Part shown: piece after piece, positions 53,942-64,000 of the stretch
Layout of the letters: every line of letters starts with the position of its first letter
How positions within the stretch are numbered: position 1 is the stretch's first letter
Assembly (NCBI RefSeq): GCF_050948175.1
Contig: NW_027490128.1
Location: 868,001-932,000 of the forward strand
Reading direction: 5' to 3'
DNA: 64,000 nucleotides
Source: Xylocopa sonorina
Lineage: Eukaryota > Arthropoda > Insecta > Hymenoptera > Apidae
Notes under the pieces: model-generated
Told to the model about the DNA's origin: nothing
The model's database searches: none
The model's input: the letters and a program-made list of their open reading frames with translations, nothing else
Position numbers and translations under genes: made by a program

Positions 53942-55096
53942 ACTCTATTGCTACGATACGTAGACATCTGCAATCGCTATTTCCTTGCAAGGAAGTGTCG
54001 CATTTACATTCATTTGAAGTGTAGGCGAGGAATACATAACACTTCGCAAATCATATTATATCTTACCATGAAACATTGAAATGAGATGCGATATCGCGTT
54101 TTAAGAAGCATTAGAACTCTATTGCTACGGTACGTAGACATCTGCAAACGCTATTTCCTTGCAAGGAAGTGTCGCATTTACATTCATTTGAATCGTAGAC
54201 GAGGAATACATAACATTTCACAAATCATATTATATCTTACCATGAAGCATAGAAATGAGATGCGATATCGCGTTTTAAGTAGCATTTGAACTCTATTGCT
54301 ACGATACCTAGACATCGGCAGACGCTATTTCCTAGCAAGGAAGTGTCGTATTTACATTCATTTGAAGTGTAGACGAGGAATACATGATACTTCGCAAATC
54401 ATATTATATCTTACCATGAAACATAGAAATGAGATGCGATATCGCGTTTTAAGAAGCATTAGAACTCTATTGCTACGATACGTAGACATCTGCAAACGCT
54501 ATTTCCTTGCAAGGAAGTGTCGCATTTACATTCATTTCAAGTGTAGACGAGGAATACATAACACTTCACAAATCATATTATATCTTATCATGAAACATAG
54601 AAATGAGATGCAATATCTCGTTTGAAGAATCATATGAACCCTATTGCTACGATACGTAGACATCTGCAGACGCTATTGCGTAGCAAGGAAGTGTCGCATT
54701 TACATTCATTTGAAGTGTAGACGAGGAGTACGTGATACTTCGCAAATCATATTATATCTTACCATGAAACGTAGAAATGAGATGCAATATAGCGTTTTAA
54801 GAATCATAAGAACTCTATTGCTACGATACGTAGACATCTGCAAACGCTATTTCCTTGCATGGAAGTGTCGCATTTACATTCATTTGAAACGTAGACGAGG
54901 AATGCATAACACTTCGCAATGAATATTATATCTTATCATGAAACATAGATATGAGATGCAATATCTCGTTTTAAGAAGCATTTGAACTCTCTTGCTACGA
55001 TACCTAGACATCTGCAGACGCTATTTCCTAGCAAGGAAGTGTCGCATTTTGCATTCATTTGAAGTGTAGACGAGGAATACATGATACTTCGCAAAT

Positions 55097-55757
55097 CATA
55101 TTATATCTATACCATGAAACATAGAAATGAGATTCGATATCGCGTTTTAAGAAGCATTAGAAAGCTATTGCTACGACACGTAGGTATCTGCAAACGCTAT
55201 TTCCTAGCGAGGAAGTATCGCATTCACATTCATTTGAAGTGTAGACGAGGAATACATAGCACTTCGCAAATCATGTTATATCTTACCATGAAACATAGAA
55301 ATGAGATGCGATATCGCGTTTTAAGAATCATATGAACTCTATTGCTACGATACGTAGACATCTGCAATCGCTATTTCCTTGCAAGGATGTGTCGCATTTA
55401 CATTCATTTGAAGTGTAGGCGAGGAATACATAACACTTCGCAAATCATATTATATCTTATCATGAAACATAGAAATGAGATGCGATATCGCGTTTTAAGA
55501 AGCACTAGTACTCTATTGCTACGATACGTAGACATCTGCAAACGCTATTTCCTTGCAAGGAAGTGTCGCATTTACATTCATTTGAATCGTAGACGAGGAA
55601 TACATAACACTTCGCCAATCATATTATATCTTACCATGAAGCATAGAAATGAGATGCGATATCGCGTTTTAAGTAGCATTAGAACTCTATTGCTACGATA
55701 CCTAGACATCGGCAGAAGCTATTTCCTAGCAAGGAAGTGTCGCATTTACATTCATTT
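55097..55757 (+). repeat. Block duplicated from about 41,700-42,360 (offset 13,397 bp)
   Basis: Both places share, in the same order, the 1-bp insertion 'atctataccatg', 'gctacgacacgtag', 'aatacatagcacttcg', 'aaggatgtgtcgc', 'agaagcacta' and 'cgccaatcatatt'. The offset is 77 monomers less one net base. Confidence 0.84.
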
Positions 55758-56205
55758 GAAGTGTAGACGAGGAATACATGATACTTCGCAAATCATATTA
55801 TATCTTACCATGAAACATAGAAATGAGATGCGATATCGCGTTTTAAGAAGCATTAGAACTCTATTGCTACGATACGTAGACATCTGCAAACGCTATTTCC
55901 TTGCAAGGAAGTGTCGCATTTACATTCATTTGAATCGTAGACGAGGAATACATAACACTTCGCAAATCATATTATATCTTACCATGAAGCATAGAAATGA
56001 GATGCGATGTCGCGTTTTAAGAAGCATTAGAAAGCTATTGCTACGATACGAAGACATCTGCAAACGCTATTTCCTAGCGAGGAAGTATCGCATTCACATT
56101 CATTTGAAGTGTAGACGAGGAATACATAACACTTCGCAAATCATGTTATATCTTACCATGAAACATAGAAATGAGATGCGATATCGCGTTTTAAGAATCA
56201 TATGA

Positions 56206-59130
56206 ACTCTATTGCCACGATACGTAGACATCTGCAATCGCTATTTCCTTGCAAGGAAGTGTCGCATTTACATTCATTTGAAGTGTAGGCGAGGAATACA
56301 TAACACTTCCCAAATCATATTATATCTTACCATGAAACATAGAAATGAGATGCGATATCGCGTTTTAAGAAGCATTAGAAAGCTATTGCTACGATACGTA
56401 GATATCTGCAAACGCTATTTCCTAGCGAGGAAGTATCGCATTCACATTCATTTGAAGTGTAGACGAGGAATACATAACACTTCGCAAATCATGTTATATC
56501 TTACCATGAAACATAGAAATGAGATGCGATATCGCGTTTTAAGAACCATATGAACTCTATTGCTACGATACGTAGACATCTGCAATCGCTATTTCCTTGC
56601 AAGGAAGTGTTGCATTTACATTCATTTGAAGTGTAGGCGAGGAATACATAACACTTCGCAAATCATATTATATCTTACCATGAAACATAGAAATGAGATG
56701 CGATATCGCGTTTTAAGAATCATATGAACTCTATTGCTACGATACGTAGACATCTGCAATCGCTATTTCCTTGCAAGGAAGTGTCGCATTTACATTCATT
56801 TGAAGTGTAGGCGAGGAATACATAACACTTCGCAAATCATATTATATCTTACCATGAAACATAGAAATGAGATGCGATATCGCGTTTTAAGAAGCATTAG
56901 AACCCTATTGCTACGATACGTAGACATCTGCAAACGTTATTTCCTTGCATGGAAGTGTCGCATTTACATTCATTTGAAACGTAGACGAGGAATGCATAAC
57001 ACTTCGCAATCAATATTATATCTTATCATGAAACATAGATATGAGATGCAATATCTCGTTTTAAGAAGCATTTGAACTCTATTGCTACGATACCTAGACA
57101 TCTGCAGACGCTATTTCCTAGCAAGGAAGTGTCGCATTTACATTCATTTGAAGTGTAGACAAGGAATACATGATACTTCGCAAATCATATTATATCTATA
57201 CCATGAAACATAGAAATGAGATTCGATATCGCGTTTTAAGAAGCATTAGAAAGCAATTGCTACGATACGTAGATATGTGCAAACGTTATTTCCTAGCGAG
57301 GAAGTATCGCATTCACATTCATTTGAAGTGTAGACGAGGAATACATAACACTTCGCAAATCATGTTATATCTTACCATGAAACATAGAAATGAGATGCGA
57401 TATCGCGTTTTAAGAATCATATGAACTCTATTGCTACGATACGTAGACATCTGCAATCGCTATTTCCTTGCAAGGAAGTGTCGCATTTACATTCATTTGA
57501 AGTGTAGGCGAGGAATACATAACACTTCCCAAATCATATTATATCTTACCATGAAACATAGAAATGAGATGCGATATCGCGTTTTAAGAAGCATTAGAAA
57601 GCTATTGCTACGATACGTAGATATCTGCAAACGCTATTTCCTAGCGAGGAAGTATCGCATTCACATTCATTTGAAGTGTAGACGAGGAATACATAACACT
57701 TCGCAAATCATGTTATATCTTACCATGAAACATAGAAATGAGATGCGATATCGCGTTTTAAGAACCATATGAACTCTATTGCTACGATACGTAGACATCT
57801 GCAATCGCTATTTCCTTGCAAGGAAGTGTCGCATTTACATTCATTTGAAGTGTAGGCGAGGAATACATAAGACTTCGCAAATCATATTATATCTTACCAT
57901 GAAACATAGAAATGAGATGCGATATCGCGTTTTAAGAATCATATGAACTCTATTGCTACGATACGTAGACATCTGCAATCGCTATTTCCTTGCAAGGAAG
58001 TGTCGCATTTACATTCATTTGAAGTGTAGGCGAGGAATACATAACACTTCGCAAATCATATTATATCTTACCATGAAACATAGAAATGAGATGCGATATC
58101 GCGTTTTAAGAAGCATTAGAACCCTATTGCTACGATACGTAGACATCTGCAAACGTTATTTCCTTGCATGGAAGTGTCGCATTTACATTCATTTGAAACG
58201 TAGACGAGGAATGCATAACACTTCGCAATCAATATTATATCTTATCATGAAACATAGATATGAGATGCAATATCTCGTTTTAAGAAGCATTTGAACTCTA
58301 TTGCTACGATACCTAGACATCTGCAGACGCTATTTCCTAGCAAGGAAGTGTCGCATTTACATTCATTTGAAGTGTAGACAAGGAATACATGATACTTCGC
58401 AAATCATATTATATCTATACCATGAAACATAGAAATGAGATTCGATATCGCGTTTTAAGAAGCATTAGAAAGCAATTGCTACGATACGTAGATATGTGCA
58501 AACGTTATTTCCTAGCGAGGATGTATCGCATTCACATTCATTTGAAGTGTAGACGAGGAATACATAACACTTCGCAAATCATGTTATATCTTACCATGAA
58601 ACATAGAAATGAGATGCGATATCGCGTTTTAAGAATCATATGAACTCTATTGCTACGATACGTAGACATCTGCAATCGCTATTTCCTTGCAAGGAAGTGT
58701 CGCATTTACATTCATTTGAAGTGTAGGCGAGGAATACATAACACTTCCCAAATCATATTATATCTTACCATGAAACATAGAAATGAGATGCGATATCGCG
58801 TTTTAAGAAGCATTAGAAAGCTATTGCTACGATACGTAGATATCTGCAAACGCTATTTCCTAGCGAGGAAGTATCGCATTCACATTCATTTGAAGTGTAG
58901 ACGAGGAATACATAACACTTCGCAAATCATGTTATATCTTACCATGAAACATAGAAATGAGATGCGATATCGCGTTTTAAGAATCATATGAACTCTATTG
59001 CTACGATACGTAGACATCTGCAATCGCTATTTCCTTGCAAGGAAGTGTCGCATTTACATTCATTTGAAGTGTAGGCGAGGAATACATAACACTTCGCAAA
59101 TCATATTATATCTTACCATGAAACATAGAA
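56206..59130 (+). repeat. 1,219-bp 7-mer higher-order repeat, two full copies and part of a third
   Basis: Units begin near 56,206, 57,425 and 58,644, each seven monomers plus one inserted base. The fixed internal order includes 'cttcccaaatc', 'aagaaccatatgaac', 'cgcaatcaatatt', 'gacaaggaatacatgat', 'gtgcaaacgttatttcc' and the 1-bp insertion. Differences are rare: 'gtgttgcattt' (first copy, about 56,609), 'cataagacttcg' (second, about 57,868) and 'gaggatgtatcgc' (about 58,518). The third copy ends near 59,130, where 'ctacggtacgtag' monomers take over. Confidence 0.9.
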
Positions 59131-59420
59131 ATGAGATGCGATATCGCGTTTTAAGAAGCATTAGAACTCTATTGCTACGGTACGTAGACATCTGCAAACG
59201 CTATTTCCTTGCAAGGAAGTGTCGCATTTACATTCATTTGAATCGTAGACGAGGAATACATAACACTTCGCAAATCATATTGTATCTTACCATGAAGCAT
59301 AGAAATGAGATGCGATATCGCGTTTTAAGTAGCATTTGAACTCTGTTGCTACGATACGTAGACATCTGCAAACGCTATTTCCTTGCAAGGAAGTGTCGCA
59401 TTTACATTCATTTGAAGTGT

Positions 59421-62400
59421 AGACGAGGAATACATAACACTTCGCAAATCATATTATATCTTACCATGAAACATAGAAATGAGATGCGATATCGCGTTTT
59501 AAGAATCATATGAACTCTATTGCTACGATACGTAGACATCTGCAATCGCTATTTCCTTGCAAGGAAGTGTCGCATTTACATTCAGTTGAATCGTAGACGA
59601 GGAATGCATAACACTTCGCAATGAATATTATATCTTATCAGGAAACATAGATATGAGATGCAATATCTCGCTTTAAGGATCATATGAACTCTATTGCTAC
59701 GATACGTAGACATCTGCAGACGATATTGCCTAGCAAGGAAGTGTCGCATTTACATTCATTTGATGTGTAGACGAGGAATACGTGATACTTCGCAAATCAT
59801 ATTATATCTTACCATGAAACATAGAGATGAGATGCGATATCGCGTTTTAAGAAGCATTTGAACTCTATTGCTTCGATACGTAGACATCTGCAAACGCTAT
59901 TTCCTTCCAAGGAAGTGTAGCATTTACATTCATTTGAAGTGTAGACGAGGAATACATGACACTTCGCAAATCATATTATATCTTACCATGAATCATAGAA
60001 ATGAGATTTGATATCGCGTTTTAAGAAGCAATAGAAAGCTATTGCTACGATACGTAGACATCTGCAAACGCTATTTCCTAGCGAGGAAGTATCGCATTCA
60101 CATTCATTTGAAGTGTTGACGAGGAATACATAACACTTCGCAAATCATGTTATAGCTTACCATGAAACATAGAAATGAGATGCGATATCGCGTTTTAAGA
60201 ATCATATGAACTCTATTGCTACGATACGTAGACATCTGCAATCGCTATTTCCTTGCAAGGAAGTGTCACATTTACTTTCATTTGAAGTGTAGACGAGGAA
60301 TACATAACACTTCGCAAATCATATTATATCTTACCATGAAACATAGAAATGAAATGCGATATCCCGTTTTACGAATCATAAGAACTCTATTGCTACGATA
60401 CGTAGACATCTGCAAACGCTATTTCCTTGCAAGGAAGTGTCGCATTTACATTCATTTGAATCGTAGACGAGGAATGCATAACACTTCGCAATGAATATTA
60501 TATCTTACCATGAAACATAGAAATGAGATGCGATATCGCGTTTTAAGTAGCATTAGAACTCTATTGCTACGATACCTAGACATCTGCAGACGCTATTTCC
60601 TAGCAAGGAATTGTCGCATTAACATTCATTTGAAGTGTAGACGAGGAATACATGATACTTCGCAAACCATATTGTATCTTACCATGAAACATAGAAATGA
60701 GATGCGATATCGCGTTTTAAGAAGCATTAGAACACTATTGCTACGATAGGTAGACATTTGCAAACGCTATTTCCTAGCAAAGAAGTGTCGCATTTACATT
60801 CATTTGAAGTGTAGACGGGGAATACATAACACTTCGCAAATCATGTTATATCTTACCATGAAACATAGAAATGAGATGCGATATCGCGTTTTAAGAAGCA
60901 TTAGAACACTATTGCTACGATAGGTAGACATTTGCAAACGCTATTTCCTAGCAAAGAAGTGTCGCATTTACATTCATTTGAAGTGTAGACGAGGAATACA
61001 TGATATTTCGCAAATCATATTATATCTTACCATGAAACATAGAAATGAGATGCGATATCGCGTCTTAAGAAGCATTAGAACACTATTGCTACGATAGGTA
61101 GACATCTGTAAACGCTATTTCCTTGCAAGGAAGTGTCGCATTAAATTCATTTGAAGTGTAGACGAGAAATACATGACACTTCGCAAATCATATTATATCT
61201 TACCATGAAACATAGGAATGAGATTCGATATTGCGTTTTAAGAAGCATTAGAAAGCTATTGCTACGATACGTAGACATCTGCAAACGCTATTTCCTAGCG
61301 AGGAAGTATCGCATTCACATTCATTTGAAGTGTAGACGAGGAATACATAACACTTCGCAAATCATATTATATCTTACCATGAAACATAGAAATGAGATGC
61401 GATATCGCGTTTTAAGAATCATATGAACTCTATTGCTACGATACGTAGACATCTGCAATCGCTATTTCCTTGCAAGGAAGTGTCGCATTTACATTCAGCT
61501 GAATCGTAGACGAGGAATGCATAACACTTCGCAATGAATATTATATCTTATCAGGAAACATAGATATGAGATGCAATATCTCGCTTTAAGAATCATATGA
61601 ACTCTATTGCTACGATACGTAGACATCTGCAGACGATATTGCCTAGCAAGGAAGTGTCGCATTTACATTCATTTGATGTGTAGACGAGGAATACGTGATA
61701 CTTCGCAAATCATATTATATCTTACCATGAAACATAGAGATGAGATGCGATATCGCGTTTTAAGAAGCATTTGAACTCTATTGCTTCGATACGTAGACAT
61801 CTGCAAACGCTATTTCCTTCCAAGGAAGTGTAGCATTTACATTCATTTGAAGTGTAGACGAGGAATACATGACACTTCGCAAATCATATTATATCTTACC
61901 ATGAATCATAGAAATGATATTTGATATCGCGTTTTAAGAAGCAATAGAAAGCTATTGCTACGATACGTAGACATCTGCAAACGCTATTTCCTAGCGAGGA
62001 AGTATCGCATTCACATTCATTTGAAGTGTTGACGAGGAATACATAACACTTCGCAAATCATGTTATAGCTTACCATGAAACATAGAAATGAGATGCGATA
62101 TCGCGTTTTAAGAATCATATGAACTCTATTGCTACGATACGTAGACATCTGCAATCGCTATTTCCTTGCAAGGAAGTGTCGCATTTACTTTCATTTGAAG
62201 TGTAGACGAGGAATACATAACACTTCGCAAATCATATTATATCTTACCATGAAACATAGAAATGAAATGCGATATCGCGTTTTACGAATCATAAGAACTC
62301 TATTGCTACGATACGTAGACATCTGCAAACGCTATTTCCTTGCAAGGAAGTGTCGCATTTACATTCATTTGAATCGTAGACGAGGAATGCATAACACTTC

Positions 62401-64000
62401 GCAATGAATATTATATCTTACCATGAAACATAGAAATGAGATGCGATATCGCGTCTTAAGTAGCATTAGAACTCTATTGCTACGATACCTAGACATCTGC
62501 AGACGCTATTTCCTAGCAAGGAATTGTCGCATTAACATTCATTTGAAGTGTAGACGAGGAATACATGATACTTCGCAAACCATATTGTATCTTACCATGA
62601 AACATAGAAATGAGATGCGATATCGCGTTTTAAGAAGCATTAGAACACTATTGCTACGATAGGTAGACATTTGCAAACGCTATTTCCTAGCAAAGAAGTG
62701 TCGCATTTACATTCATTTGAAGTGTAGACGGGGAATACATAACACTTCGCAAATCATGTTATATCTTACCATGAAACATAGAAATGAGATGCGATATCGC
62801 GTTTTAAGAAGCATTAGAACACTATTGCTACGATAGGTAGACATTTGCAAACGCTATTTCCTAGCAAAGAAGTGTCGCATTTACATTCATTTGAAGTGTA
62901 GACGAGGAATACATGATATTTCGCAAATCATATTATATCTTACCATGAAACATAGAAATGAGATGCGATATCGCGTCTTAAGAAGCATTACAACACTATT
63001 GCTACGATAGGTAGACATCTGTAAACGCTATTTCCTTGCAAGGAAGTGTCGCATTAAATTCATTTGAAGTGTAGACGAGAAATACATGACACTTCGCAAA
63101 TCATATTATATCTTACCATGAAACATAGGAATGAGATTCGATATTGCGTTTTAAGAAGCATTAGAAAGCTATTGCTACGATACGTAGACATCTGCAAACG
63201 CTATTTCCTAGCGAGGAAGTATCGCATTCACATTCATTTGAAGTGTAGACGAGAAATACATAACACTTCGCAAATCATATTATATCTTACCATGAAACAT
63301 AGAAATGAGATGCGATATCGCGTTTTAAGAATCATATGAACTCTATTGCTACGATACGTAGACATCTGCAATCGCTATTTCCTTGCAAGGAAGTGTCGCA
63401 TTTACATTCAGCTGAATCGTAGACGAGGAATGCATAACACTTCGCAATGAATATTATATCTTATCAGGAAACATAGATATGAGATGCAATATCTCGCTTT
63501 AAGAATCATATGAACTCTATTGCTACGATACGTAGACATCTACAGACGATATTGCCTAGCAAGGAAGTGTCGCATTTACATTCATTTGATGTGTAGACGA
63601 GGAATACGTGATACTTCGCAAATCATATTATATCTTACCATGAAACATAGAGATGAGATGCGATATCGCGTTTTAAGAAGCATTTGAACTCTATTGCTTC
63701 GATACGTAGACATCTGCAAACGCTATTTCCTTCCAAGGAAGTGTAGCATTTACATTCATTTGAAGTGTAGACGAGGAATACATGACACTTCGCAAATCAT
63801 ATTATATCTTACCATGAATCATAGAAATGATATTTGATATCGCGTTTTAAGAAGCAATAGAAAGCTATTGCTACGATACGTAGACATCTGCAAACGCTAT
63901 TTCCTAGCGAGGAAGTATCGCATTCACATTCATTTGAAGTGTTGACGAGGAATACATAACACTTCGCAAATCATGTTATAGCTTACCATGAAACATAGAA
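59421..64000 (+). repeat. Array segment 10: right-edge 1,913-bp 11-mer block
   Basis: Marked by 'cagacgatattgcctag', 'ttccttccaaggaag', 'tatttgatatcgcg' and 'ttatagcttacc'. The block consists almost entirely of the 1,913-bp unit described separately and continues beyond the window. No gene is visible. Confidence 0.88.
59514..64000 (+). repeat. 1,913-bp 11-mer higher-order repeat, right set (two full copies and part of a third)
   Basis: Units start near 59,514, 61,427 and 63,340. Each full unit is eleven monomers less one base, the missing base being in 'cgcattaaattcatttg' (near 61,142 and 63,055). About one difference per 100 bp or fewer separates the copies, for example 'cattcagttgaatcg' in unit 1 against 'cattcagctgaatcg' in units 2 and 3, and 'gagatttgatatc' against 'gatatttgatatc'. 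Units 2 and 3 share changes absent from unit 1, so their duplication is the later one. Confidence 0.92.

Larger units (their letters stand above)
53941..59420 (+). repeat. Array segment 9: return of the 1-bp insertion class and a 7-mer repeat
   Basis: The 'atctataccatg' insertion reappears near 55,109, 57,199 and 58,418, linked to 'gagattcgatatcg'. A second 1-bp insertion lies near 55,050 ('cgcattttgcattc'). Many rare variants are shared with 13-14 kb and with 41.7-42.4 kb. No gene is visible. Confidence 0.87.
1..64000 (+). repeat. 174-bp tandem satellite array, about 369 head-to-tail monomers
   Basis: Every stretch I read, from the first to the last base, aligns to one 174-bp monomer in the same orientation. 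Landmarks such as 'gtagacatctgcaaacgc', 'aaggaagtgtcgcattta', 'aatacataacacttcgca' and 'gatgcgatatcgcgtttt' recur at 174-bp spacing or exact multiples of it. Departures in register are explained by seven 33-bp deletions, one 54-bp deletion, one 4-bp deletion and a small set of 1-bp indels. No inverted monomer, mobile-element insertion, microsatellite or unique sequence is visible. Monomer composition is about 36% G+C. Satellites of this size with higher-order repeats are typical of eukaryotic heterochromatin and centromeres; a centromeric role here is only an inference. I do not recognise the family or species. Confidence 0.97.

Noticed and set aside
1..64000. More than a hundred forward open frames of 60-323 codons encoding Arg/Lys-rich repeated peptides
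   Set aside because: They are the same 58-codon satellite frame read through successive monomers, often opening at TTG, and are closed by recurrent stop variants or indels. Both silent and replacement changes are common. No domain, promoter or gene structure is seen.
1..64000. CRISPR-like array
   Set aside because: There is no alternation of short constant repeats and unique spacers. The entire 174-bp unit is repeated.
1..64000. Repeat domains of a large protein gene encoded by tandem DNA repeats
   Set aside because: The frame is interrupted many times by TGA and TAG variants and by 1-bp and 4-bp indels, and there is no non-repeat coding sequence at either side.
1..64000. Matching to a named satellite family (for example insect AluI-type satellites of about 176 bp)
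   Set aside because: Length alone is not evidence and I could not recognise the sequence; naming a family would be a guess.

Overview
The whole window is one uninterrupted tandem satellite DNA array. I find no credible protein-coding gene, RNA gene, transposon, CRISPR array or unique-sequence island. The repeat unit is 174 bp, about 36% G+C, and runs head to tail in one orientation from the first base to the last. Allowing for truncated copies, the window holds roughly 369 monomers. Both array ends lie outside it. An AT-rich monomer of nucleosomal size, higher-order repeats (HORs) and no gene content indicate a eukaryotic heterochromatic region, possibly centromeric or pericentromeric. The species cannot be named from this sequence. 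CpG is not depleted (9 CpG in the consensus monomer, about 5.7 expected), which argues weakly against a genome with heavy germline CpG methylation and is compatible with many invertebrates.

Layout, by private variants: 1-8.4 kb has 'gttgagacaagg' variants and seven monomers with the same 33-bp deletion. 8.4-13.1 kb has 'gtataggcgagg' variants and a 1,913-bp 11-mer repeat. 13.1-16.1 kb has monomers with a 1-bp insertion. 16.1-41.7 kb is rich in a type C monomer and in 'catggaag' and 'atcatcaaac' variants; it contains 2,958-bp (17-mer), 3,654-bp (21-mer), 1,392-bp (8-mer) and 696-bp (4-mer) repeat periods and one 120-bp monomer. 41.7-53.9 kb is rich in 'aagcatagaaatgag' and 'catcggcagac' variants with an 870-bp 5-mer. 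53.9-59.4 kb has a 1,219-bp 7-mer. 59.4-64 kb has a second, independent 1,913-bp 11-mer that runs off the window edge.

Because 174 is 58 x 3, the forward frame carrying the basic peptide repeat 'RYVDICKRYFLARKCR' stays open from monomer to monomer until a recurrent stop variant (CAATGA, ATATGA or CGATAG). The many 60-323 codon open frames are by-products of this periodicity, not genes. The main scientific content is in the array's evolution: three dyad symmetries per monomer, two deletion classes whose left ends fall at the same hairpin, mosaic monomers suggesting gene conversion, and blocks sharing several rare variants up to 44 kb apart.
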